A stretch of 64,000 bases of DNA from Pseudomonadota bacterium (GTDB taxonomy: Bacteria; Pseudomonadota; Gammaproteobacteria; Steroidobacterales; Steroidobacteraceae), in assembly GCA_023391335.1 (NCBI GenBank), contig JAEWBG010000060.1, positions 24,839 to 88,838 on the forward strand, in the 5' to 3' direction. The number at the start of each line of letters is the position of its first letter. Position 1 is the first letter of the stretch. This document shows positions 8,404-17,285 of this stretch, in pieces. The position numbers and the translations under genes were made by a program. The notes under the pieces were generated by a model, which had not been told where the DNA came from, did not search any database, and saw only the letters and a program-made list of their open reading frames with translations.

Positions 8404-11400
8404 ATGACTTCGCACGCTTTGATCCGGGCGTCTATTGCAGCGCTCACCGCTACCGCATCTTTATCTGCAACCACGATTTGGGCGCAGGAGGCCAACGCAC
8501 CATCTCAGGATGTGGCGCACCAAGATCTAGAGACAATTACCGTGACCGGTTCGCGCACCATCATGGATGCCGCGCATTCGCCAACGCCGCTCACGACGGT
8601 CGACATCAGCCAGATCGCCGTCACTACACCGAGCGACACTGCTGACGCATTGAATAAATTGCCGAACATCATGGGCGGACGTACGCCGCGCAACCAAGGT
8701 AACGGCAGCACCAACAACGGCGGCAATACACTGTCGCTCCGCAACTTCGGCGCATCGCGCACTCTCGTGCTGCTCGATGGGCATCGCGTGGCGCCGAGTA
8801 ATCAAGACGGTTCCGTCAACATCGACGTGATGCCGCAAATGCTCGTGAAGAGTGTCGACATCGTGACCGGCGGTGCATCGGCAATCTACGGCTCCGACGC
8901 TGTGGCCGGCGTGGTCAACTACGTTCTCGACAAGGAGTTCACTGGCCTGGAGGTGAAGGCAGACTACGGTCAGTCAAAGTACAGCGACGGCGATCAATAC
9001 CAATTCGGCGCGGCTTGGGGTACGGGGTTGTTCAACGACCGCGGTCATATCGAAATGGGCGCACGTTTCCGCCATCAGGACATGATCCCGATCAGCGCAC
9101 GCCCGTACGGAAAAGATGGCCAGCAATGGTTGTTGACCGGCAACGGTACGCCCGAAAAGCCGTTCACCAACACTCCCTATGCGCGCGTGTTCAACAGCGG
9201 CCCGGACGCAGGCAACGTCGTGTGCGGCTCGGCTTGTGCATACAACGACTATACGTTCGACGCGGCCGGCAATCTGATTCCGAGGACGCATGGCATCCCG
9301 ACCAATTCGCCGCCGGTAGAGTCCGGGGGCGATGGCGCCTATACGAAGTACGGCACATTCCGTTCCGGCGTCGAAATGAAGGATGTGTTCGCACGCTTCA
9401 GTCTCGACCTGGGTGAAAGCGCCAACTGGTATGTGCAAGGATCTTGGGCACAAGCCACAAACGAATCCGACTGGATTCAGTGGGTCGTGAGCCCGAATCC
9501 AGGCCGGCCGAATTCGATTTTCTCCAACAACCCATACCTGACCCCTGCAACGCAGGCGGCGCTAGGCGCGGGCATTGACTGCTCAACGAACCCCACCGGG
9601 CGATTCTGTTTGCCGGCCACTCCGGCGACTTCTCCGCAGACCAATAGCACGCCACCAGCGCCGCCGGCTGGGGCAGCGAATGTCCCTTATATCCGCGTCC
9701 CCATGTACATCGACAAGGTCGACGGGCAGCCTGTGAACGGGAACCCAGATCGCATGTATCGCACGTTGGGCGATCAAAAGCAGTGGAACGCGGAGACCGG
9801 CGTCACCGGCGACATCGGTGAGAACTGGCATTGGGATGTGTACTACAACCACGCCAACAGCGAGCTGACGGTCACCAATCCCAACAACACGGATAACGCC
9901 AAGTACCTGGCGGCACTCGATGCGGTGGACGACAACGGCACGATCAAGTGCTGGGTCAGCACGCAGCCGCAGTACGCAAGTCTCTATCCGGGATGCGTAC
10001 CCATCAACGTCACCAATCCCAATGGGATCTCGGCGGACGCTTACAACTATCTGCGCACGTCTACGTCTTGGACATTGACGCAGAAACTCGACGATATCGG
10101 TCTATCCCTCGGTGGCGACATCGGTTTCGGACTGCCTGCCGGCAACATCGTCGCGAACGTGTCGGGCGAAGCTCGCTGGATGACCTACAACATGCAGAGC
10201 GACTTCCTGCCATCGGACTTCGTGAACTGCACGGGCCTGCGCTTCTGTCTCGCAAACGGCGGGGCTCCGCTGCGCTGGGTGCAGAACACGAATGCTGAAG
10301 TCGATGCTAAGAGCCACGTGTACGAGTACGCCCTGGAATTGAACGTACCGCTGCTCAAGGACATCCCCGGATTCGAGGATGTGTCCGTGAACTTGGCAGG
10401 CCGTCGCGCTAAGTACTCGGACTTCGACGCAGGCGATTCCTGGAAGATCGGTCTGAACTGGCAGATCATCGAGTCGATACGCTTCCGCGGCACGCTGTCG
10501 CAGGACTTCCGCGCGCCGAACATGAACGATCTGTATCAGCCCGCTGGTGTGTCCTCGACCGGATTCCAAGATCGACTTACGGGCGGAAGCAATCAGGGTG
10601 AGCGTCTCGTCACGCGCGGCAATCCGGATCTGACACCGGAAACCGCGAAGACCTTCACCGCCGGTATCGTGTTGACGCCGAGTTTCCTGCCGCGCTTCAG
10701 CTTGGCTGTGGACTACTACGAAACCAAACTGACGAATGCGATCACCGGCATCACCTATCAGAGCGATGCAATTCAAGGGCTGTGCTTGGCCAGCGCACCC
10801 AACTACGACTCGCAGTTCTGCTCGTTGGCGATTCGGCCGATCACGAATCCGTCCGATCCCAACTACACGAACCCGGCCGTCAACATGCCGACGGAAATCC
10901 GCTCCGCTCCGCTCAACGCAGCGGTACAGAAGACGCACGGCATCGATGCTCAGCTCGACTACAACTGGGACATGTTGGGCGGCACCTTCTCGATTCGGCA
11001 CTTGCTGAGCTATCAGCCGGTGAACGAAACGTTGAACACGCCGGCCTCCACGTTCTGGACGTACGCGATTCAGCCGAAGCTGATGCAGACCACGTTCGTT
11101 TCGTACTCGAACGAGAGCTGGCTCGTCGCTCTGCAGAATCGTTGGCTTGGCAGCGTGGACCTCAAGAGCAGCGACAACAAGCTGAACGGCAATCGACAGA
11201 ACTATGTCGATTCGACCTTGGATGCTTACGACGTTATCGATCTGACGGTGACCAAGAAGTTTGCTGCATGGGGCGGTGGGCTGGAAGGCTTCATCAACAT
11301 CAGCAACCTGCTAAACGAACGTGCGCCGTTGTTCCCGTCTAACTCAGGTCTGCCGGGTCTCTTCTATCCAACCTTGGGCATCTACGACGACATGGGCCGC

Positions 11401-11433
11401 TTCTACACGGCGGGCTTTAGGATGAAGTTCTAG
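8404..11433 (+). CDS. TonB-dependent outer-membrane receptor
   Basis: A 1009-residue receptor for active uptake across the outer membrane. ATG 8404 follows a strong purine-rich site (GGGGGGAAG). Residues 1-28 are a signal peptide (cleavage near WAQ). ETITVTGSR at 43-51 resembles a TonB-box region. The plug follows at ~60-175 (TLVLLDGHRVAPSNQDG, ASAIYGSDAVAGVVNYV). The rest is beta-barrel with long aromatic-rich strands, ending in FRMKF with a terminal Phe as required for Bam-dependent insertion. Cysteine pairs in extracellular loops (GNVVCGSACAY, FCLPATP) suggest disulfides. The family is the large type seen in polysaccharide or aromatic uptake; the substrate cannot be read from sequence. Convergent neighbours include a GH43 enzyme and an esterase-like hydrolase, so plant-derived sugars are plausible. 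Confidence 0.92.
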   Translation: MTSHALIRASIAALTATASLSATTIWAQEANAPSQDVAHQDLETITVTGSRTIMDAAHSPTPLTTVDISQIAVTTPSDTADALNKLPNIMGGRTPRNQGNGSTNNGGNTLSLRNFGASRTLVLLDGHRVAPSNQDGSVNIDVMPQMLVKSVDIVTGGASAIYGSDAVAGVVNYVLDKEFTGLEVKADYGQSKYSDGDQYQFGAAWGTGLFNDRGHIEMGARFRHQDMIPISARPYGKDGQQWLLTGNGTPEKPFTNTPYARVFNSGPDAGNVVCGSACAYNDYTFDAAGNLIPRTHGIPTNSPPVESGGDGAYTKYGTFRSGVEMKDVFARFSLDLGESANWYVQGSWAQATNESDWIQWVVSPNPGRPNSIFSNNPYLTPATQAALGAGIDCSTNPTGRFCLPATPATSPQTNSTPPAPPAGAANVPYIRVPMYIDKVDGQPVNGNPDRMYRTLGDQKQWNAETGVTGDIGENWHWDVYYNHANSELTVTNPNNTDNAKYLAALDAVDDNGTIKCWVSTQPQYASLYPGCVPINVTNPNGISADAYNYLRTSTSWTLTQKLDDIGLSLGGDIGFGLPAGNIVANVSGEARWMTYNMQSDFLPSDFVNCTGLRFCLANGGAPLRWVQNTNAEVDAKSHVYEYALELNVPLLKDIPGFEDVSVNLAGRRAKYSDFDAGDSWKIGLNWQIIESIRFRGTLSQDFRAPNMNDLYQPAGVSSTGFQDRLTGGSNQGERLVTRGNPDLTPETAKTFTAGIVLTPSFLPRFSLAVDYYETKLTNAITGITYQSDAIQGLCLASAPNYDSQFCSLAIRPITNPSDPNYTNPAVNMPTEIRSAPLNAAVQKTHGIDAQLDYNWDMLGGTFSIRHLLSYQPVNETLNTPASTFWTYAIQPKLMQTTFVSYSNESWLVALQNRWLGSVDLKSSDNKLNGNRQNYVDSTLDAYDVIDLTVTKKFAAWGGGLEGFINISNLLNERAPLFPSNSGLPGLFYPTLGIYDDMGRFYTAGFRMKF

Positions 11434-11443
11434 CGATAGCGCG

Positions 11444-11477
11444 AGCTGGGATCGGCGATGAGTCGCCGGTCTCAGCT
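11444..11477 (+). terminator. Strong hairpin downstream of the TonB receptor
   Basis: Arms AGCTGGGATCGGCGA (11,444-11,458) and TCGCCGGTCTCAGCT (11,463-11,477) form a 15-bp stem with two G-U pairs and a TGAG loop, 10 bases after the stop codon. No U-run follows, so it may act with Rho or as an mRNA 3'-end stabiliser. Confidence 0.6.
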
Positions 11478-11479
11478 AC

Positions 11480-11750
11480 TGCTCGGTTGAGAGTTGACCG
11501 TTGGGAGTTGACGGTCAGAGCCCTGAGCGAAGTTGAGAGTTGCTGGGTGGCAGTGAGATCAAGGCTGGACGGTCAACGGTCAACGCTCGACCTCAACGGT
11601 GACGTCCATGTGCGTCGTGGTTAATTGTCAGATCAAAGCGGGGACATTCATGTGATCCATGAATGGCCCCAGCTTTGTTATTAGTTGCGGTCGCACGCGC
11701 CTCGAGGAAATTCTTGCCGTCAACCGTCAACCGTCAACCGCGCCGCACAT
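11480..11750. repeat. Degenerate GTTGA / GTCAAC phrase repeats
   Basis: The intergenic stretch is full of near-identical words: GTTGAGAGTTGACCGTTGGG and AGTTGACGG early, then GGTCAACGGTCAACG, and CGTCAACCGTCAACCGTCAA near 11,720. The two halves are mutually inverse, so fold-back is possible. Similar wording recurs near 35,745 and 59,660. No gene is evident in the remaining bases up to 11,806. Confidence 0.6.
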
Positions 11751-11806
11751 GGATGTGCTGGTGCCGCGAAGGCAGGACGCCGTGAGCGGCCCAACCGTGC
11801 CAGCAT

Positions 11807-12376
11807 TCACTTCACTTGATAGAACCGAATGCGCACCGCTTCCACTTTCGGCGGTGTGCCTTCGAGATCAAGCGTCGCGACAAAGGTAGCCGACGTCATC
11901 CACGCGTAAGGCCCCTTGGGCGCTTCGAGTTTCGGCCTGAAGATCATGCGCGGACCAGTGGGGCAGGTGAGTCCTTCGTTGAACACGTGGATGACGGTGC
12001 CGTCTTCGGCTTTGAGGAAATAGTCTGCCGAGAGTTGCGTGCAATCGCTGGCGGAGTAGGTGAGCTGAAAATCCCAACCTCCAGGCACCACGCTCCCTTT
12101 GAGCTTAGGTCCCGCGACCGTGCCGCCGGTGATCGGAATGTATTGCCGATGACCGAATGCCGTATCTCCCAGCACGGTCGGCTGATCGATTGTGACGCGC
12201 TCTTCGAAGGCGAACTCGATGGTGGGTACTGCGTTCGCAGGAGGTGCTGCGCCAAGCGGAGCGTCGGCACCGATCGCGAGCATCGGCGCGAATGTACTCA
12301 TCGCGACACATAGTGGCTTTCGCACGAGCGAGCTCCAATTCGATTGATCGTTTGATCCGATTGCGGCGCGAATCAT
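11807..12376 (-). CDS. DUF3237 domain protein
   Basis: A 189-residue protein. The hydrophobic patch MSTFAPMLAIGADAPLGAA near residues 26-44 suggests an uncleaved or internal signal sequence; starting at Met26 is an alternative. The remainder matches the DUF3237 pattern from memory: a beta-barrel beginning IEFAFEERVTI, then GHRQYIPITGGTVAGPKLKG, PGGWDF and a C-terminal ATLDLEG. Function of DUF3237 proteins is not established. The ATG overlaps the stop of the upstream alpha/beta hydrolase (ATGA at 12,373-12,376), which argues for translational coupling and supports the long start. It closes a three-gene run starting with the GH43 gene and may help in the same secreted-substrate pathway. Confidence 0.8.
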   Translation of the reverse strand: MIRAAIGSNDQSNWSSLVRKPLCVAMSTFAPMLAIGADAPLGAAPPANAVPTIEFAFEERVTIDQPTVLGDTAFGHRQYIPITGGTVAGPKLKGSVVPGGWDFQLTYSASDCTQLSADYFLKAEDGTVIHVFNEGLTCPTGPRMIFRPKLEAPKGPYAWMTSATFVATLDLEGTPPKVEAVRIRFYQVK

Positions 12377-13176
12377 GGCGCCGCTTTAGCCACTGCCTTG
12401 TTGCGATCGTTCACTGATTCTTCGATCAGCGTTGCAACGCCTCGCGGATCTTCTTGGTGCGCGACGTGATGGCCGGGGAACGTGCGAATCGTCCAGCCGC
12501 GTGCCACGGCGCGCTGCCAGCTCTTGTCGGTCTTGGCGCGCTCATCGGCGGATTGATCCTTCGGAACGAACGCCACATACGTCACCGGCAGTGCGAGTGC
12601 AGCCGGATTCTTATACGACACGGGTTGGCTAAAGCACTTCACGGATTGTTTGACGTTGTGCGGCGGGGGCGTGCCGGGCTTCACCCAGGGCACTTGCATG
12701 AAGCCGTCTTTGAAGCGTTCGGGATCTTGGATGCCGGTGCCGCCGAACAGATCCCACAGCGACATGCCGTCTTCCGGCACGGCAGCATCGAGGAACACGA
12801 CGTGCTTGATGCGATCCGGCACGCGATCCATCACGCCCGTGATCACCATGCCGCCATAGCTATGACCGGTGAGCACGATGTCGTGCAGATCTTCGTACAG
12901 GATCAGATTCACGACGTCATTAATATGTGTCTGCAAATCGATGTCGGGATTGTTGAGATGCTCGCGCTCGCCGAGGCCGGTGAGCGTTGCGCGATACACA
13001 GTGTGACCATCCTCGGTTAGGTACTTGGCGGTGCTCTTCCATTCCCAGCCGCCGGCGGTGGCGCCGTGGACCATTACGATCGTGTACTTCTCTTTCGCCG
13101 GCGCGGCTTGTGCACTGAGCGATGCGAGGAATAGAAAGCCGATGAGAACGGCGAGATAGCGAACGGGTGATTTCAT
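12373..13176 (-). CDS. Secreted alpha/beta hydrolase (esterase-like)
   Basis: The start is placed at ATG 13,176 (MKSPVRYLAVLIGFLFLASL), giving a clear signal peptide of ~25 residues; the extra upstream frame runs through low-complexity GTG/ATG words. The mature protein has the oxyanion region MVHGATAGGWEW, nucleophile elbow GHSYGG, and a probable catalytic His in GHHVAHQEDP near the C-terminus. It resembles the salicylate-esterase/EstC-type group rather than lipases. It lies 69 bases downstream of the GH43 gene and overlaps the DUF3237 gene by four bases, so one transcript is likely. Deacylation of plant cell-wall esters in the periplasm is an inference from the context. Confidence 0.85.
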   Translation of the reverse strand: MKSPVRYLAVLIGFLFLASLSAQAAPAKEKYTIVMVHGATAGGWEWKSTAKYLTEDGHTVYRATLTGLGEREHLNNPDIDLQTHINDVVNLILYEDLHDIVLTGHSYGGMVITGVMDRVPDRIKHVVFLDAAVPEDGMSLWDLFGGTGIQDPERFKDGFMQVPWVKPGTPPPHNVKQSVKCFSQPVSYKNPAALALPVTYVAFVPKDQSADERAKTDKSWQRAVARGWTIRTFPGHHVAHQEDPRGVATLIEESVNDRNKAVAKAAP

Positions 13177-13185
13177 AGGCTGATG

Positions 13186-13232
13186 TGTGAAGCGTGAAGT
13201 GTGAAATGTGATGTGGAGTGTGATGCGTGATG
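13186..13232. repeat. Low-complexity GTGTGAAGYGTGAAGTG spacer
   Basis: Between the GH43 and hydrolase genes lies a run of seven-to-nine-base variants of GTGTGAA/ATGTGAT. It resembles the spacer at ~35,700, and makes upstream alternative starts of the hydrolase implausible. Confidence 0.5.
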
Positions 13233-13245
13233 GACCTGCGAGCAC

Positions 13246-14586
13246 CTATCTGAAGCTGACCCAATCGATTTCGACGGGGCCGCCGCCGGTTTGAGTGACG
13301 AAGAGATCGTGAACGCCAGCGGGAATCTTCTTTGCAGAGGCGCTTGCCACTTTCCAGTCGGAACCCTTGCCGACCGTCACGCGAGCGAGCACGGGGCCAT
13401 CTTGGCTATCCAGGCGAATGTCGAGCGTGCCGCCGTTGTCAGACTTCGCGCGCACTCGGATCGATTTGCCTTTGCCGCTACCGAAATCGACTTCGTTGAA
13501 TCGCACCCATGAATCGGCGCCGCTAAAAGTCGTCTTCCAGCCTGCGTGCGGATTCGAGTCGTCTAGGAAGGAGATCGCAACGTCTTCAGGGCTCTTGGCG
13601 CTGTAACGATCGATTTGAATCTCGCTCTTTGCATCGACGAGTCCGACGCCGCGCAATGTTGGCGTGACTTTCTGAATCGTGCCGTCGGGGTTGAAGAACA
13701 ACTTGTCGGCGCGAATCGAACGATTTTTATCGAAAGAAGGCGAGAGATCTTTGTCGTGATAGAAGAGATACCACTGACCTTTCCAATCCAGTAGAGAATG
13801 ATGCACGGTCCAGCAGCCGCTCTCCGATTCATCGAGAATCACGCCGGCTTGTTTGAATGGACCCATCGGCGAAGAGCTCGTTGCATATTCGAGCCGTTCG
13901 GTTTTGTTTTCCACGTGCGGATAGGTGAGGTAGTAGATGCCGTTGCGCTCGAGCGGGAACGGGCCTTCGAGCAATCCTTTCTCAGGTAGATTCTCGATAA
14001 CCTTCGGCTCCCCATCGATTTCGGTCATGTTGGGCTTCAACTTCGCAACGAAGATCTTACCCAAGGAGTAGTAGAGATATGCCGTGCCATCCTTGTCGAT
14101 GAGCACACCGGGATCGATTCCTTTCACGCCTTCGATCGGCGTCGTCATGGGCGTGAACGGACCATCGGGTTTATCCGAAACCGCGACACCAATTCTGAAT
14201 CCGCCCGTTTTAGCGATCGCTGGGAAGTAGAAGTAATACTTGCCGTCTTTGTACACGCAGTCCGGCGCCCACATTGCGTACGCGCTCGAATCAACCCAGT
14301 CGACGCCCGTTTGCTTGACGATGACGCCGTGATCTTTCCAATCGGTGAGGTTGTCGGATGAAAAGACGTGGTAGTCCTCCATCACGAACCAGTTCGGTCG
14401 ACCCTTATATTCCGGCGGCGCCTTGATGTCGTGCGAGGGGTAAACGTAGATCTTGCCTTCGAACACGCGCGCCGTTGGGTCCGCAGTGAACTGATCCATG
14501 ATCAAAGGATTGGTCGCGGATGCCGTCGCAGCGTGGAGCAAACCGACGGAGCTGGCGATGAGAAAGTGGCGTAAAGAGAGTTGCAT
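13246..14586 (-). CDS. Glycoside hydrolase family 43 with C-terminal CBM6-like module
   Basis: A 446-residue exported enzyme. Residues 1-24 form a signal peptide (SVGLLHAATASA). The five-bladed propeller carries the three expected acids: Asp36 in FTADPTARVF (base), the Asp in GVKGIDPGVLI (pKa modulator) and the Glu in GLLEGPFPLE (acid). MWAPDCVY near 105-112 and WYLFYHD are also typical. From ~320 on, a beta-sandwich resembling CBM6 (ADSWVRFNEVDFGSGKGKSI, ending VEIDWVSFR) probably binds polysaccharide. Family members are beta-xylosidases and arabinofuranosidases; the exact linkage cannot be told. It heads the operon with the hydrolase and DUF3237 gene. Together with the convergent TonB receptor it suggests hemicellulose use. 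Confidence 0.9.
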   Translation of the reverse strand: MQLSLRHFLIASSVGLLHAATASATNPLIMDQFTADPTARVFEGKIYVYPSHDIKAPPEYKGRPNWFVMEDYHVFSSDNLTDWKDHGVIVKQTGVDWVDSSAYAMWAPDCVYKDGKYYFYFPAIAKTGGFRIGVAVSDKPDGPFTPMTTPIEGVKGIDPGVLIDKDGTAYLYYSLGKIFVAKLKPNMTEIDGEPKVIENLPEKGLLEGPFPLERNGIYYLTYPHVENKTERLEYATSSSPMGPFKQAGVILDESESGCWTVHHSLLDWKGQWYLFYHDKDLSPSFDKNRSIRADKLFFNPDGTIQKVTPTLRGVGLVDAKSEIQIDRYSAKSPEDVAISFLDDSNPHAGWKTTFSGADSWVRFNEVDFGSGKGKSIRVRAKSDNGGTLDIRLDSQDGPVLARVTVGKGSDWKVASASAKKIPAGVHDLFVTQTGGGPVEIDWVSFR

Positions 14587-14754
14587 TTTGGCTCACTCGA
14601 GATCCTGAAGCCGGTCGAGTGTGCCGCAGTGGTGCAGCGAATTACATTCGCGACTTATGAATCAGTTTGCGCAGATTTGTTATCGCGCGCTTACTTTGGG
14701 CAAGCTGAGCGCGAAAGAGCGGTATTCCGATACAGCGAATCGGAGCGGCCTGCA

Positions 14755-15310
14755 ATACGAAGTGACTGGTGACTCGTGACTGGTGACTAGCCAGAGAATC
14801 CGTGATCTCCGTGCCCTCCGTGGAAATCTTATTCCGAAGAGACCAAGAGTCGAAGGATTTTGCGCCGCCACGTTTCATCTAGTTCATCCTGTTAATCCTG
14901 TCTAAATTCTTTCCGTCTGCATCGAAGAGTTTTTGGACAGGATGAACAGGATTGACAGGATGGTCAGAGCTAAGAGGGCGGTTCCCGGGGAATCTTTATA
15001 TGTATTAGAACTCCCCGTCCTCTTTGGACATCATCTTCTCCTTCCGCCCGCCTGCGCGGGTGCGACGGATCCTTTTGGACCCTGTGCGCTCTTGTGAGAT
15101 TCTTATCTGGCCACAGGTCACGAGTCACGGGGCCAGAACGCCGTACTTCCACCTGCAGCTAACGCGCGCGATTCACATGTCTACTCGAACTCTGTGTCCT
15201 CCGTGTCCTCCGTGTGAAATCCTACTTTCTCCTCCTCTCACGCGAGCCACGCTCGCCCTCACTTACTCACTGCTTCCTTTGCGCGTTTTGTGTTGCGTCC
15301 GGCTCTGGCC
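14755..15310. repeat. Gene-free region of phrase-like repeats
   Basis: The 775 bases between GH43 and the LysR gene contain no credible gene. They hold GTGACTGGTGACTCGTGACT (tandem 14-mers, 14,765), CTCCGTGCCCTCCGTGG (14,812) and CTCCGTGTCCTCCGTGTG (15,198), and CCTTTGCGCGTTTTGTGTTG (15,277), the inverse of a stretch at ~55,905. Positions 14,883-14,902 and 14,934-14,962 carry the arms of the array at 733-1,086, in the order found at a junction between two tandem copies. Confidence 0.65.
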
Positions 15311-15362
15311 TGATTCGTGTTCCGCTCCTTCTGAAATGCATTGCGGGTGATGACTAGCGCCG

Positions 15363-16280
15363 TCACTCACGATCTCGTTTCTGAAACAACGCGCACACTC
15401 GCGAGCGCAGCCAAGCATTGCGCTGATCGTGATGAAACTTTCGATGCCAGAATTGTTTGAGCTGGATGCGGGGCGGATCGAAGGGTAGGCCGACGGCGCG
15501 GAGATTGGCTGAAGCCCGTACGAAATAACGCGCTAGGGGTTCGGGGATCGTCACGATCAAATCCGATTGCGCAACGATGATGGGCGCGCTGGCGAAGTGA
15601 GGCGTCGAGAGCACAACCTTGCGACTAATCTTCTTGCGCGCGAGATATCGCTCCATCACTTCCTCGGTGCGACTCTCCGCGTGAACGACCGCGTGCTCGA
15701 GTTCGAGATATTGCTTGAGCGTAAGCTTGCGAGCTGTCACCGGATGATCCGCCCGCACTAAGCTCGCAAAGGTGTCCGTGAACAGCACCTGCTGAAAGAA
15801 GTTGCTCTTCTTGAGATCGGGAAAATATCCGATCGCCAAGTCGATGCTGCCGCTTTCCAGGCCGGTGGCTACATCAGCTGCAGGCAGGCTCACCGAGCGA
15901 ACCAACGCATTCGGAGCCTGGCGTCGCAGGTCCTTGAGAATGGCCGGCAGAAATACGACTTCGCCCACGTCCGACAAGGCGATGTTGATCGTCTGGTGAG
16001 TTGTCTTCGGATCGAATGTCGGCGTGGACACGATGTCGGTACCGATTCTCTCCAACACCTGTCGAGCGGCATCGATTAACGAAGTCGCTCGCGGTGTCGG
16101 CTGCATGCTGTTCCCAGAGCGCACGAAGAGAGGATCGTCGAAGAAGATCCTGAGCTTTGCCAATGCCGCGCTCACCGAAGGCTGGCTTTTCCCCAGGCTC
16201 ACGGCTGCCGCGCTCACGCTGCGCTTCTTTTCCAAAGCCACCAGGACATAGAGCAGATTCAAGTCGAGTTCGTGGAGCAT
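15363..16280 (-). CDS. LysR-family transcriptional regulator
   Basis: A 305-residue regulator; ATG 16,280 gives the classical beginning ELDLNLLYVLVALEKKRSVS, with the winged HTH over residues ~5-62 (KSQPSVSAALAKLR). The C-terminal two-thirds are the periplasmic-binding-like effector domain of the NodD/PcaQ-type group (IDLAIGYFPDLKK). The gene is divergent from purU-ligM-metF, separated by 119 bases, the usual arrangement for a LysR protein that controls the neighbouring catabolic operon and its own gene. The A/T-rich stretch 16,300-16,345 (GCGAATATATCGAATCGC) is the likely binding zone. The inducer is inferred to be a methoxylated aromatic acid such as vanillate or syringate. Confidence 0.9.
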   Translation of the reverse strand: MLHELDLNLLYVLVALEKKRSVSAAAVSLGKSQPSVSAALAKLRIFFDDPLFVRSGNSMQPTPRATSLIDAARQVLERIGTDIVSTPTFDPKTTHQTINIALSDVGEVVFLPAILKDLRRQAPNALVRSVSLPAADVATGLESGSIDLAIGYFPDLKKSNFFQQVLFTDTFASLVRADHPVTARKLTLKQYLELEHAVVHAESRTEEVMERYLARKKISRKVVLSTPHFASAPIIVAQSDLIVTIPEPLARYFVRASANLRAVGLPFDPPRIQLKQFWHRKFHHDQRNAWLRSRVCALFQKRDRE

Positions 16281-16399
16281 TTGGGCGACCCGCAAGCTAT
16301 CCGTATAACTGATACAGCGAATATATCGAATCGCGTTGCCTAATACAGAGGACGCATTAAAGATCGGACATCGTGACAGACCTCGCGACCTAAATCTGA

Positions 16400-17248
16400 A
16401 TGCAGCGCTTCGTCTTAACCCTGTCCGGCCCAGATCGCATGGGCATCGTTGCCTCCGTGGCGAGTTTTCTGCTCGGCCACGAATGCAACATCGTCGAGAG
16501 CGCGCAATTCGGCGATTCAGCCACGATGCAGTTCTTCATGCGCGTGTCGTTCGATTCGGCTCGTGCAACCACGGCGGCCCGGCTGAGCGATGACTTTGCT
16601 GCAGTGGGTCAACGGTTCTCGCTGCAGTGGGCGATTCATGACACGGCAATCAAGCCCCGGCTCTTGATCATGGTCTCCAAGTTCGGTCATTGCCTGAATG
16701 ACTTGCTGTATCGACATCGGATTGGCGCGCTGCCGGTGGAGATTCCCGCCATCGTGTCGAATCACGCGGACTTTCATCGGCTCGCAGCTCAGAGCGACAT
16801 TCCCTTTCATCATTGGCCCGTCACGCCTGAGAACAAGCAGCGACAAGAAGAGCAGCTGCTCCAGATCGTGCAGAAGGAGCGCTGCGATCTCGTCGTCCTA
16901 GCGCGGTACATGCAGATCCTTTCGGCGGCCACCTGCGCGCAGCTTGCGGGTCGCGCAATCAACATCCACCACTCATTCCTACCGAGCTTCCAAGGCGCGA
17001 AGCCCTATCAGCAGGCGCACGATCGCGGAGTGAAGTTGATCGGTGCAACGGCTCACTACGTCACTGCAGATCTGGATGAAGGACCGATCATCGAACAGGA
17101 CGTCGCGCGCGTCGATCACTCGATGAGTGTTGAAGACTGCGCCGGGGTGGGCCGCGACGTCGAATGTGCAGTGCTGGCGCGCGCCGTGCACTGGCACGTC
17201 GAACATCGAATTCTTCTGAACGGTAACCGGACCGTGATCTTTCGTTAA
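16400..17248 (+). CDS. purU: Formyltetrahydrofolate deformylase
   Basis: A 282-residue enzyme hydrolysing 10-formyl-tetrahydrofolate to formate and tetrahydrofolate. An N-terminal ACT domain (~1-80, LTLSGPDRMGIVASVASFLL) precedes a formyltransferase-fold catalytic domain. The catalytic set Asn188/His190 (INIHHSFLPSFQGAKPY) and Asp226 (ADLDEGPIIEQD) is intact. It starts the operon with the O-demethylase and metF. The context suggests it is a catabolic copy that frees tetrahydrofolate after methyl groups removed from aromatics have been oxidised, rather than a purine-balance enzyme. The gap to the next start is 37 bases. Confidence 0.93.
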   Translation: MQRFVLTLSGPDRMGIVASVASFLLGHECNIVESAQFGDSATMQFFMRVSFDSARATTAARLSDDFAAVGQRFSLQWAIHDTAIKPRLLIMVSKFGHCLNDLLYRHRIGALPVEIPAIVSNHADFHRLAAQSDIPFHHWPVTPENKQRQEEQLLQIVQKERCDLVVLARYMQILSAATCAQLAGRAINIHHSFLPSFQGAKPYQQAHDRGVKLIGATAHYVTADLDEGPIIEQDVARVDHSMSVEDCAGVGRDVECAVLARAVHWHVEHRILLNGNRTVIFR

Positions 17249-17285
17249 CGCTTTGCTTAGGCATCGCAATCCATCGGGGCTACTC

